Below are positions 25,334 to 32,956 of a stretch of DNA of 64,000 bases, piece after piece. The notes under the pieces were generated by a model that saw only the letters and a list, made by a program, of their open reading frames with translations, searched no databases and was not told the origin of the DNA. Source of the DNA: Streptomyces cynarae. GTDB taxonomy: Bacteria > Actinomycetota > Actinomycetes > Streptomycetales > Streptomycetaceae. The stretch lies in NCBI RefSeq assembly GCF_025642135.1, contig NZ_CP106793.1, positions 7,904,001 to 7,968,000 on the forward strand, read 5' to 3'. Every line of letters starts with the position of its first letter. The first letter of the stretch is position 1. A program made the translations under genes and the position numbers.

Positions 25334-26085
25334 ATGCGGAACGGGAACGGGCCACTGGCCGGTGCGGTGATCGCGGTGGCGGCGCGGGCGGGCCGGCCGG
25401 CCGGGCGGCGCTGCTCCGGCTCGCCGAGGCGGGCGCCACCGTCGTCGGCTCGGACAACGACCCGGAGCGGCTCGCGGAAGCGGTGGACGCGGCCCGCTAC
25501 GCGTACGGCGGTGCCAGCGTCACCGGGGACACGGTGGACCTGCTCGACCTGCAGTCCACCCGCGACTGGGCCGCCCACGTCGAGAAGGACTTCGGCCGGG
25601 TCGACGGTGTGGTGCACCTCGTCGGCGGCTGGCGCGGCAGCGAGACCTTCACCAGGACCAAGCTCGACGACTGGGACCTGCTCGAACTGCTGCTCATCCG
25701 CACGGTGCAGCACACCTCGCTCGCCTTCTTCGACGCCCTGCAGCGCAGCGACCGCGGCCGGTACGTCCTGATCAGCGCGGCGGGCGCGAGCAAGCCCACC
25801 GCGGGCAACGCCTCCTACGCCGCCGCGAAGGCCGCCGCCGAGGCCTGGACGCTCGCCATGGCCGACGCCTTCAACAAGGCGAAGGGTGAGGGCGAGCTGA
25901 CGTCGGCGGCTGCCATCCTGGTGGTGAAGGCGCTGGTGCACGACGCGATGCGCGCCGAACGCCCCAACGCGAAGTTCGCGGGCTTCACCGACGTCAAGGA
26001 CCTGGCCGAAGCCATCGTCGGCGTCTGGGAGAAGCCCGCCACCGAAGTGAACGGAACCCGTCTGTGGCTGACCGAGAAGCCGTGA
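25334..26085 (+). pseudogene. Short-chain dehydrogenase with a one-base frameshift
   Basis: ATG 25334, with AGGAGG 5 nt upstream, begins MRNGNGPLAGAVIAVA, the first strand of a Rossmann fold. At about 25379-25384 one base is missing. Reading on in the next frame gives GAGGPAGRAALLRLAEAG, the expected glycine-rich nucleotide loop, and an uninterrupted SDR to 26085. Downstream motifs are intact: VVHLVGGW, LISAAGASKPTAG and the catalytic YAAAK. Without the shift it would be about 250 residues of SDR. Either this is a real lesion, a programmed shift, or a sequencing error in a G/C run. Its stop overlaps the GTG of the threonine aldolase. Confidence 0.82.
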
Positions 26086-27152
26086 ACCCTCCCAAGACCG
26101 ACGCGCGCCGTCATCACGACCCGGAGGTCCGCGGTTTCGCCAGCGACAACTACGCCGGGGCCCACCCGGAGGTGCTCGCCGCCCTGGCCCTGGCCAACGG
26201 CGGGCACCAGGTCGCGTACGGCGAGGACGCGTACACCGAGAACCTCCAGCGGATCATCCGCAGCCACTTCGGTGCCACGGCCGAGGCCTTCCCGGTCTTC
26301 AACGGCACCGGCGCCAACGTCGTCGCGCTCCAGGCGGTCACCGACCGCTGGGGCGCGGTGATCTGCGCGGAGTCCGCCCACATCAACGTCGACGAATGCG
26401 GGGCGCCGGAGCGCGTGGGCGGCCTCAAGCTGCTCACCGTGCCGACCCCGGACGGCAAGCTCACACCCGAGCTGATCGACCGGCAGGCGTACGGCTGGGA
26501 GGACGAGCACCGCGCGATGCCGCAGGTCGTCTCGATCACCCAGAGCACCGAACTTGGCACCCTCTACACGCCCGACGAGATCCGCGCGATCTGCGAGCAC
26601 GCCCACGCGCACGGCATGAAGGTGCACCTGGACGGCTCCCGCATAGCCAACGCGGCCGCCTCCCTCGACGTGCCGATGCGCACGTTCACCAACGCGGCCG
26701 GAGTGGACATCCTGTCCCTGGGCGGGACGAAGAACGGCGCGATGTTCGGCGAGGCCGTGGTCGTCATCAACCAGGACGCCGTCCGCCGCATGAAGCACCT
26801 GCGCAAGCTGTCCATGCAGCTCGCCTCCAAGATGCGCTTCGTCTCGGTGCAGTTGGAGGCCCTGCTCGCCAAGGACCTCTGGCTGCGCAACGCCCGCCAC
26901 GCCAACGAGATGGCCCAGCGCCTCGCGGAGGGTGTGCGCGCGGTCCACGGAGTGGAGATCCTCCACCCGGTCCAGGCCAACGCCGTCTTCGCGCGGTTGC
27001 CGCACGACGTGAGCGAGCGCCTGCAGAAGCGCTTCCGCTTCTACTTCTGGAACGAGGCCGCGGGCGACGTGCGCTGGATGTGCTCGTTCGACACGACCGA
27101 GGACGACGTGGACCGGTTCGTGGCGGCTCTCAAGGAGGAGATGGCGCGCTAG
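26082..27152 (+). CDS. Low-specificity L-threonine aldolase / beta-eliminating lyase
   Basis: This 356-residue PLP enzyme of fold type I cleaves beta-hydroxy-amino acids such as threonine to glycine and an aldehyde. Motifs are FASDNYAGAHPEV at the start, FNGTGANV for PLP phosphate, VHLDGSRIANA with the PLP-stacking aspartate, and LSLGGTKNGA with Schiff-base K217. The GTG at 26082 overlaps the SDR stop (GTGA); a GTG six codons earlier is possible. It is the third gene of the DUF6421 operon. The SDR could act on an aldehyde or amino-alcohol linked to this reaction, but the pathway is unknown. Confidence 0.9.
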   Translation: MNPPKTDARRHHDPEVRGFASDNYAGAHPEVLAALALANGGHQVAYGEDAYTENLQRIIRSHFGATAEAFPVFNGTGANVVALQAVTDRWGAVICAESAHINVDECGAPERVGGLKLLTVPTPDGKLTPELIDRQAYGWEDEHRAMPQVVSITQSTELGTLYTPDEIRAICEHAHAHGMKVHLDGSRIANAAASLDVPMRTFTNAAGVDILSLGGTKNGAMFGEAVVVINQDAVRRMKHLRKLSMQLASKMRFVSVQLEALLAKDLWLRNARHANEMAQRLAEGVRAVHGVEILHPVQANAVFARLPHDVSERLQKRFRFYFWNEAAGDVRWMCSFDTTEDDVDRFVAALKEEMAR

Positions 27153-27190
27153 CCGCCACAGAGACACGTCAGCACATCGAATGCATAGTT

Positions 27191-27241
27191 ATGCGGTCAC
27201 CCGAAAAATCATTGACTCTCGGGTGGCCGCATTCCTATGCT
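27191..27241 (+). promoter_or_regulatory. Promoter enclosed in an inverted repeat
   Basis: The -35 box TTGACT (27212-27217), an 18-nt spacer and the -10 box TATGCT (27236-27241) lie just before the transglutaminase-like gene. Arms ATGCGGTCACCCGA (27191-27204) and TCGGGTGGCCGCAT (27219-27232) match at 13 of 14 positions and put the -35 box in the loop. It may be an operator, or a terminator for the preceding operon reused as a control site. The start codon is only 8 nt after the -10, so the transcript would be leaderless or nearly so. Confidence 0.55.
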
Positions 27242-27249
27242 CTGCGGGC

Positions 27250-27843
27250 ATGGAGCTGATCCAGGAAACGCCCGACCTGTCCGCGTACTTGGCCGCCGAC
27301 GAGGTCATCGACCATGACCATCCCCTGGTGCGGGAAACGGCCGCGCGCCTTGCTGAGGACGTCCAGGACTCGTATGCCTATGCGCGAGCGGCCTACGAAT
27401 ACGTCCGCGACGCCATTCCGCACTCCGCCGACAGCGGTGACCCGCGGGTCACCTGGCGGGCCTCCGACGTGCTGGAGCGGCGCACCGGCATCTGCTACGC
27501 CAAGGCCCACGCCCTGGCGGCGCTCCTACGGGCGGAGGACATTCCGACGGCCTTGTGCTACCAGCGGCTGGCGCACGACGACGACGGCGGTCATGCCGTG
27601 CACGGTCTGGTCGCCGTGCGGTTCAACGGCGCCTGGCATCGTCAGGACCCCCGCGGCAACAAACCGGGCGTCGACGCCCAGTTCTCCCTCGACGGTGAGC
27701 GCCTCGCCTGGACCCCCGATGCAGAGTCCAGCGAGGTGGACTATCCAGTCCTGTATGCAGTACCTCACCCGGCCGTGGTGAGGGCCCTCAAGGCCGCACC
27801 CGACCGGTCCACCCTCTGGAAGACGCTCCCCACCGCACTCTGA
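27250..27843 (+). CDS. Transglutaminase-like (papain-fold) protein
   Basis: This 197-residue protein has the transglutaminase-core triad: C82 in RRTGICYAKAHALAALLRA, a histidine in GHAVHGLVAV (H115 or H118), and D133 in HRQDPRG. The core helix after the cysteine is typical. Bacterial members of this short type are proteases or amidases acting on peptides. There is no signal peptide. ATG 27250 follows directly after a good promoter; the frame extends further upstream but would overlap the promoter. Confidence 0.85.
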   Translation: MELIQETPDLSAYLAADEVIDHDHPLVRETAARLAEDVQDSYAYARAAYEYVRDAIPHSADSGDPRVTWRASDVLERRTGICYAKAHALAALLRAEDIPTALCYQRLAHDDDGGHAVHGLVAVRFNGAWHRQDPRGNKPGVDAQFSLDGERLAWTPDAESSEVDYPVLYAVPHPAVVRALKAAPDRSTLWKTLPTAL

Positions 27844-27851
27844 GGCAGGCG

Positions 27852-28192
27852 ATGACTGCCGGCCTCGACCGCATTAGGGCGCCAGGCACCCCGTACGGGC
27901 CGCGGGGGACGAGGAGTTCGTACCCGTCGCGGGAGGGAGGAGGAGACCGTGGAAGACCCGGGCACCGGCGAGGTCGTCCGGCGCGACGAGGCCGGCGTGA
28001 CCTGCCGCCGCTGGAACTGGCGTCAGGGTCCGCGCACCCGGCTCACCGAGGAGTCCACCTCGGCACTCTTCCTGCTGGAGGGCCTGGCCCCGATGCCGGT
28101 GTCCGACGTCGAGCAGGCCGGTGCCGAACTCGCGGAACCGCTGGAGAAGTTCAAGCCCCGGGGCGAGGATCACCGTCCACGCCCCTGCCTGA
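27852..28192 (+). pseudogene. Remnant of a B3/B4-domain protein, several frameshifts
   Basis: The C-terminal part of a B3/B4 (PheT-type tRNA-binding-domain) protein can be read only by changing frame three times: GLDRI in one frame, HPVRAAGDEEFVPVAGG in the next, then from 27949 VEDPGTGEVV ... GVTCRRWNWRQGPRTRL ... ALFLLEGLAPMP, then GARITVHAPA and a TGA at 28190-28192. The first half of the gene is missing; the transglutaminase-like gene ends 8 bp upstream. Identity comes from remembered Streptomyces relatives with the same RRWNWRQGPRTRLTE core. Confidence 0.7.
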
Positions 28193-28198
28193 AGGGCC

Positions 28199-28927
28199 TC
28201 AGTGCGCCTCGGCGGCGCGCAGCGCCTCGGGGGTCGGCGCGGTGCCGCCGAGATGGGCCGGCATCCACCAGGCGTCCTCCGGGCCCTTGGGCCGGCCCGG
28301 GTAGGCGCGCTGCGCGGCATCCAGCAACTCCTGGACCCGCTCGCGCAGCTGACGGGTCAGGACGCCCGCGTATGTCTCACGGGAGGCCTCGATCGCCTCG
28401 CCGACCCGGATCGTGATCGGGGTGTGGCTGCGCTTGAAGTTGCGCGGGTGGCCCTTGGTCCACAGCCGCTGGGTGCCCCACAGGGCCATCGGGACCAGCG
28501 GGACGCCCGCCTCCTGGGCCAGGCGCACCGCACCGGACTTGAAGCTCTTCAGGGTGAAGGACTCGGAGATGGTCGCCTCCGGAAAGACTCCCACCACCTC
28601 GCCCGACCTCAGTGAGTCCAGCGCGTGCGCGTACGCCGCCTCGCCCTGTTTGCGGTCCACCGGGATGTGCTTCATGGCGCGCATCAGCGGGCCGGAGATG
28701 CGGTGCCGGAAGACGGACTCCTTGGCCATGAAGCGCACCAGGCGCTTCTGCGGCAGCGCGGCCAGGCCGTTGAAGATGAAGTCCAGATAGCTGATGTGGT
28801 TGCTCACCAGCACCGCACCGCCGGAGCGGGGGATGTTCTCCGAGCCCTCGCAGTCGATCTTCAGGTCCCACGCCTTGAACATCGTGCGGGCGAGACCGAT
28901 GACGGGACGGTAGACGAGCTCAGCCAT
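28199..28927 (-). CDS. 1-acyl-glycerol-3-phosphate acyltransferase (PlsC-like)
   Basis: This 242-residue LPLAT enzyme acylates lysophosphatidate to phosphatidate at the membrane. Motif I is NHISYLDF (NHxxxxD), motif III VFPEATIS (FPEGTxS with alanine in place of the glycine), and motif IV VPLVPMALWGTQ. An N-terminal helix may associate with the membrane. It is convergent with the B3/B4 remnant, ending 6 bp from it. Confidence 0.9.
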   Translation of the reverse strand: MAELVYRPVIGLARTMFKAWDLKIDCEGSENIPRSGGAVLVSNHISYLDFIFNGLAALPQKRLVRFMAKESVFRHRISGPLMRAMKHIPVDRKQGEAAYAHALDSLRSGEVVGVFPEATISESFTLKSFKSGAVRLAQEAGVPLVPMALWGTQRLWTKGHPRNFKRSHTPITIRVGEAIEASRETYAGVLTRQLRERVQELLDAAQRAYPGRPKGPEDAWWMPAHLGGTAPTPEALRAAEAH

Positions 28928-29109
28928 GGATGGGGACGGACCCTTCTCTCTGCCTGGGAAGGGACTCCCAGCGGAAAGTTACGCAGCCGTAGGTTTACGG
29001 CTTGCCGCAGATCGTGCCTGAAGAACGGACGCGGGGCCAGTCCTGGTGCCCGTGTGCGGCGAGATCCTCGTCACGTCAGCCGTTCGCACCAGCCGCGCCT
29101 GATGCCGTG

Positions 29110-29526
29110 TCAGTCCGCGCGGACCGCCACACGCCGCATGAGCAGGTACGCCTCGCACCCCAGGCAGTACCCGAACGCGGCGTTGAGGAAGGCCGCGGCG
29201 AGCGCCACACCGGTGGCCGCCAGCCCCAGCCACCGCGGCCCCGCGGTGTAGCCGACCAGCCCGACGACGGCGAAGACGAGCCCGACCACCTGGGCGAACT
29301 GCGGCGGCTGCGGCGCCTCGAACTGCGTCGGCGGCCCGAGCCGCGGGCGTACGACCCTGCGGAACAGCCATCCGTACGGTGAACGCGTCACGCCCCCGGC
29401 CGCGCCCAGCGCGAAGGCCAGCAACTGCCAGGCCAGCAGCCAGGCGCTGCCGGTGACCAGGACCACGGCCAGCACAACGGTCGTCACGGCCGCCCCGAAG
29501 CGCGGCCCCCTCACATCGATGTCCAT
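29110..29526 (-). CDS. DUF4395 membrane protein
   Basis: This 138-residue protein has four hydrophobic segments. The family's CxxC-type turn GYCLGCEAY lies near residues 118-126 in the last helix. DUF4395 genes are commonly paired with thioredoxin-like genes, as here, which suggests a membrane partner in thiol redox chemistry. It is divergent from the thioredoxin gene across 75 bp. Confidence 0.85.
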   Translation of the reverse strand: MDIDVRGPRFGAAVTTVVLAVVLVTGSAWLLAWQLLAFALGAAGGVTRSPYGWLFRRVVRPRLGPPTQFEAPQPPQFAQVVGLVFAVVGLVGYTAGPRWLGLAATGVALAAAFLNAAFGYCLGCEAYLLMRRVAVRAD

Positions 29527-29601
29527 GATTCAAGCATTCCGCATGAGAATCGGATCGGGGAGCCGGGAATCTTTGCGGTCTGGTGAACGCTGGAGCAGAC
29601 G

Positions 29602-30015
29602 ATGACGGGACTTGTGGTGTGCGTGGCCGTGCTCGCGTTGGCGAGCGCGTACGGAGTGCTGCACCGGCGGCGGAGCGGGAGAGTGCGAGTGCGCGGGCGG
29701 GACGAGGGAAAGCGGCTCGGCGCGGCCGAGTTGGGCCAGGGGCTCGGCGAGCGGGCGACGCTCGTCCAGTTCTCGAGTGCCTTCTGCGCTCCTTGCCGGG
29801 CCACGCGCCGGGTCCTGGGCGAGGTGGCCGACATGGTTCCGGGCGTGTCCCACATCGAGATCGACGCCGAGGCGCACCTCGACCTCGTGCGCGAACTCGA
29901 CATCCTGAAGACGCCCACCGTCCTGATCCTCGACGCCGGTGGACGGGTCGTGCGGCGAGCCACCGGCCAGCCTCGCAAGGCCGACGTCATCGCGGCGCTG
30001 GGCGAGGCGGTTTGA
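29602..30015 (+). CDS. Membrane-anchored thioredoxin-like protein
   Basis: This 137-residue protein has an N-terminal hydrophobic segment (residues 3-19, signal anchor) and a thioredoxin fold with active site FCAPC (about 62-66) and the cis-proline loop LKTPTVLIL. The domain should be placed outside or at the membrane and reduce or oxidise disulfides. GGAG lies 6 nt before the ATG. It is divergent from DUF4395, which probably acts with it. Confidence 0.9.
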   Translation: MTGLVVCVAVLALASAYGVLHRRRSGRVRVRGRDEGKRLGAAELGQGLGERATLVQFSSAFCAPCRATRRVLGEVADMVPGVSHIEIDAEAHLDLVRELDILKTPTVLILDAGGRVVRRATGQPRKADVIAALGEAV

Positions 30016-30098
30016 CGGTTGTGCCCACGACGGTGACGTGCCTCCCGGATGCCGGGACGCACTTGACTGCGCGTACCACCTATCGTCAGCCTGACCGT

Positions 30099-30179
30099 AT
30101 GCCCCCGGAACTCCTTCTCTTCGAGCGTGTCCACGTGGATCTGGCCCGCACCGCGAGTGCCTGCTGTCCGGCGTGTTGA
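30099..30179 (+). CDS. Cysteine-rich leader peptide upstream of flavin reductase
   Basis: This 26-codon frame begins ATG at 30099, contains the core ERVHVDLARTASACC and ends CPAC. It resembles the short Streptomyces leader peptides with an HVDL(C/A)R core that precede sulfur-metabolism genes. Three cysteine codons lie in the last six, including a pair. This suggests that ribosome stalling when cysteine is scarce controls the flavin reductase 43 bp downstream. The role is inferred from the family pattern and position. Confidence 0.7.
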   Translation: MPPELLLFERVHVDLARTASACCPAC

Positions 30180-30222
30180 GCACCCACGGACCCCAGGTCA
30201 ACTCTCCCAGAAGGACCACTCC

Positions 30223-30732
30223 ATGAGGGCCACGCCCGACCTCGTCACCCATCGGCTCGCCTCCCCGGACCTGCTGCGCTCCGTCTTCCGGCAGCACGCG
30301 GCCGGAGTCGCCGTGATCACCGCCCAGGGCGGCGGCAGGCCGGTCGGCTTCACCGCCACCTCCCTCACCTCCGTCTCCGCCGAGCCCCCGCTCGTCTCCT
30401 TCGGCATCGGCGTGGGCTCCTCCAGCTGGCCCGTCGTCTCGGAGGCCGAGCACGTCGGCGTGCACATACTCGGCGAGCACCAGGAGGACCTGGCCGGCAC
30501 CTTCGCCAAGAGCGGCGCCGACCGGTTCGGGGCACCGACCAGCTGGCGCGAGGGCCCGGAGGGGGTGCCCCTTCTGGACGACGTCCTCGCCTGGCTGGTG
30601 TGCCGCGTGGTGGCCCGGGTGCCGGCCGGGGACCATCGCATCGTCCTCGCCGAGGTCGTCCTCGGTGATCCCTCGGGTGCCGGACGCCCCCTCCTGTACC
30701 ACCAGGGCCGGTTCAACGGCCTCCGCGACTGA
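30223..30732 (+). CDS. Flavin reductase family protein
   Basis: This 169-residue protein has the split-barrel FMN-binding fold: FRQHAAGVAVITA, the conserved GFTATSLTSVSAEPPLVSF (substrate and flavin loop), and a C-terminal DHRIVLAEV ... PLLYHQGRFNGL. It supplies reduced FMN to a two-component monooxygenase. Placement behind a cysteine-rich leader peptide suggests a sulfur-related monooxygenase (sulfonate or thiol), though no partner is in the window. AGAAGGA lies 8-9 nt before the ATG. Confidence 0.9.
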   Translation: MRATPDLVTHRLASPDLLRSVFRQHAAGVAVITAQGGGRPVGFTATSLTSVSAEPPLVSFGIGVGSSSWPVVSEAEHVGVHILGEHQEDLAGTFAKSGADRFGAPTSWREGPEGVPLLDDVLAWLVCRVVARVPAGDHRIVLAEVVLGDPSGAGRPLLYHQGRFNGLRD

Positions 30733-30804
30733 GTCGTCATCCGCGGCCTCCATGCCCGAGTCGTCGCCCGGCCGGTTACGCAGCGTTGTCAAGGTCACAG
30801 TTCA

Positions 30805-30847
30805 AAGCGCTTGCTTAGCGGGCATTCACTCGATGTACTGGCGAGTA
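30805..30847 (+). promoter_or_regulatory. etf promoter with TACT-GGCG-AGTA palindrome
   Basis: TTGCTT (30811-30816), a 17-nt spacer and TGTACT (30834-30839) form a possible promoter about 110 bp before etfB. The palindrome TACTGGCGAGTA (30836-30847) overlaps the -10 region, and AAGCGCTT (30805-30812) overlaps the -35. TACT/AGTA sites of this sort suit a TetR-family regulator of acyl-CoA metabolism; the regulator is not in the window. Confidence 0.4.
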
Positions 30848-30956
30848 ATATTTCGTTCGGAGCGCGGGGTCGCCCCGACCGGGATCGGCCGCTTCAGGCG
30901 CCTATGCTGCCTGCAAGAAGGCAGCCCAGAAATGACGATGCAGTAGGAGAGCCGGC

Positions 30957-31742
30957 GTGAGCTTGAGGATCGTTGTCACTGTGAAGTACGTGCCCGACGC
31001 CACTGGCGACCGGCACTTCGCCGATGACCTGACCGTCGACCGTGACGACGTGGACGGTCTGCTCTCCGAGCTCGACGAGTACGCGGTCGAGCAGGCGCTG
31101 CAGATCGCGGAGGACGCGGACGACGCCGAGGTGACCGTCCTGACGGTGGGCCCGGAGGACGCCAAGGACGCGCTGCGCAAGGCGCTGTCGATGGGCGCCG
31201 ACAAGGCGATCCACGTGGAGGACGACGACCTGCACGGCACGGACGCCATCGGCACCTCGCTGGTGCTGGCCAAGGCGATCGAGAAGGCCGGCTACGACCT
31301 GGTGATCTCCGGCATGGCCTCCACCGACGGCACCATGGGTGTCGTACCCGCGCTGCTGGCCGAGCGCCTGGGCGTCCCGCAGGTGACCCTGCTGTCCGAG
31401 GTCTCGGTCGAGGACGGCACGGTCAAGGGCCGTCGGGACGGCGACGCCGCCTCCGAGCAGCTCGAGGCGTCTCTTCCGGCCGTCGTGTCGGTGACCGACC
31501 AGTCGGGCGAGGCCCGCTACCCGTCCTTCAAGGGCATCATGGCGGCCAAGAAGAAGCCGGTGGAGTCCTGGGACCTGTCCGACCTGGAGATCGAGGCCGA
31601 GGAGGTCGGCCTCGAGGGTGCCTACACCACGGTCGAGGCCGCGGCCGAGCGCCCGGCGCGCACCGCGGGCACGATCGTCAAGGACGAGGGCGAGGGCGGC
31701 AAGCAGCTCGCTGAGTTCCTCGCGAGCCAGAAGTTCATCTAA
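30957..31742 (+). CDS. etfB: Electron transfer flavoprotein beta subunit
   Basis: This 261-residue subunit pairs with EtfA and carries electrons from acyl-CoA dehydrogenases to the quinone pool. Signature regions are IVVTVKYVPDATGDRHF, the AMP-binding VLTVGPEDAKDALRKALSMGADKAI (in parts), and the recognition-loop segment RYPSFKGIMAAKKKPV. AGGAG precedes the GTG start. It is followed by etfA 57 bp downstream. Confidence 0.96.
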   Translation: MSLRIVVTVKYVPDATGDRHFADDLTVDRDDVDGLLSELDEYAVEQALQIAEDADDAEVTVLTVGPEDAKDALRKALSMGADKAIHVEDDDLHGTDAIGTSLVLAKAIEKAGYDLVISGMASTDGTMGVVPALLAERLGVPQVTLLSEVSVEDGTVKGRRDGDAASEQLEASLPAVVSVTDQSGEARYPSFKGIMAAKKKPVESWDLSDLEIEAEEVGLEGAYTTVEAAAERPARTAGTIVKDEGEGGKQLAEFLASQKFI

Positions 31743-31799
31743 GGGATCGACTCCCTTACCGTCCCTCAGACTTCGCAATCCGCAAGGAGATCCGTTCCC

Positions 31800-32762
31800 A
31801 TGGCTGAAGTTCTCGTCTACGTCGACCACGTGGACGGTGCCGTCCGCAAGCCCACGCTGGAGCTGCTGACCCTGGCCCGCCGCATCGGCGAGCCGGTCGC
31901 CGTCGCCCTCGGCTCCGGTGCCGAGAACACCGCCGCCACGCTCGCCGAGCACGGCGCGGTCAAGGTCCTCACCCACGACGCCTCCGAGTACGCCGAGTAC
32001 CTGGTCGTGCCGAAGGTGGACGCCCTGCAGGCCGCCTACGAGCAGGTGTCCCCGGCCGCCGTGCTGGTCCCGTCCTCCGCGGAGGGCAAGGAGATCGCCG
32101 CGCGTCTGGCGCTGCGCATCGGCTCGGGCATCATCACCGACGCCGTCGACCTCGAGGCCGGCGACGAGGGCCCGGTGGCCACCCAGTCGGTGTTCGCCGC
32201 GTCCTTCACCACCAAGTCCCGTGTCAGCAAGGGCACCCCGGTCATCACGGTGAAGCCGAACTCGGCCGCCGTGGAGGCCGCTCCGGCCGCGGGCACGGTC
32301 GAGGCCCTGTCGGTGACCTTCTCCGAGAAGGCGACCGGCACGAAGGTCACCGGCCGTACGCCGCGTGAGTCCACGGGTCGTCCGGAGCTGACCGAGGCCG
32401 CGATCGTGGTCTCCGGCGGCCGTGGTGTGGGCGGCGCGGAGAACTTCGCGCTGATCGAGACCCTCGCCGACTCCCTGGGTGCGGCCGTCGGCGCCTCGCG
32501 CGCCGCGGTGGACGCGGGCTGGTACCCGCACACCAACCAGGTCGGCCAGACCGGCAAGAGCGTGTCCCCGCAGCTGTACATCGCCACCGGCATCTCCGGC
32601 GCCATCCAGCACCGCGCCGGTATGCAGACCTCGAAGACCATCGTGGCGATCAACAAGGACGCCGAGGCGCCGATCTTCGACCTGGTCGACTACGGCATCG
32701 TCGGCGACCTGTTCGAGGTGGTCCCGCAGCTCACCGAGCAGATCAGGGCCCGCAAGGGCTGA
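31800..32762 (+). CDS. etfA: Electron transfer flavoprotein alpha subunit
   Basis: This 320-residue FAD-binding subunit has an N-terminal alpha/beta domain and the C-terminal FAD domain from about residue 200: [32 protein letters not shown] and [18 protein letters not shown] are diagnostic. AAGGAG lies 8-9 nt upstream. With etfB it forms one transcription unit that ends at the strong terminator after this gene. Confidence 0.97.
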   Translation: MAEVLVYVDHVDGAVRKPTLELLTLARRIGEPVAVALGSGAENTAATLAEHGAVKVLTHDASEYAEYLVVPKVDALQAAYEQVSPAAVLVPSSAEGKEIAARLALRIGSGIITDAVDLEAGDEGPVATQSVFAASFTTKSRVSKGTPVITVKPNSAAVEAAPAAGTVEALSVTFSEKATGTKVTGRTPRESTGRPELTEAAIVVSGGRGVGGAENFALIETLADSLGAAVGASRAAVDAGWYPHTNQVGQTGKSVSPQLYIATGISGAIQHRAGMQTSKTIVAINKDAEAPIFDLVDYGIVGDLFEVVPQLTEQIRARKG

Positions 32763-32779
32763 GCCGCTCCACGGCTGGG

Positions 32780-32815
32780 AGGCCCCCGCGACCGCACCTG
32801 CGGTCGCGGGGGCCT
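32780..32815 (+). terminator. Terminator of etfBA
   Basis: A 17-bp perfect stem (arm AGGCCCCCGCGACCGCA) with a 2-nt loop is followed by TCGTTCGT, 18 nt after the etfA stop. Confidence 0.85.
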
Positions 32816-32901
32816 TCGTTCGTCCCGGGCCTCCGGTGGAGGGCCGGTTCATGCACGAGACGGTGTTGACCGGCGGCGACAGCCATGGATAGCTTCGCTC
32901 T

Positions 32902-32945
32902 ACGGATTGTTGATTCCGTGCAGTGGAAGTGGAAGTGGAAGTGGG
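32902..32945 (+). promoter_or_regulatory. Inverted repeat and AGTGGA tandem repeats before aldolase gene
   Basis: ACGGA (32902-32906) and TCCGT (32915-32919) form a short inverted repeat. Directly after it AGTGGA occurs three times plus a fourth AGTGGG (32922-32945), ending near the ribosome site. If translated from an upstream ATG these repeats would encode WKWKWK; I consider them untranslated. Confidence 0.4.
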
Positions 32946-32956
32946 AGGGGTGTGGG

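Noticed and set aside
23319..25457. 712-codon minus-strand frame opposite DUF6421
   Set aside because: Antisense shadow; DUF6421 strand has ribosome-site context and operon coupling.
28199..28927. Possibility that FPEATIS means a non-functional acyltransferase
   Set aside because: NHxxxxD and the proline-rich motif are intact and glycine-to-alanine in this block occurs in functional-looking actinobacterial members.
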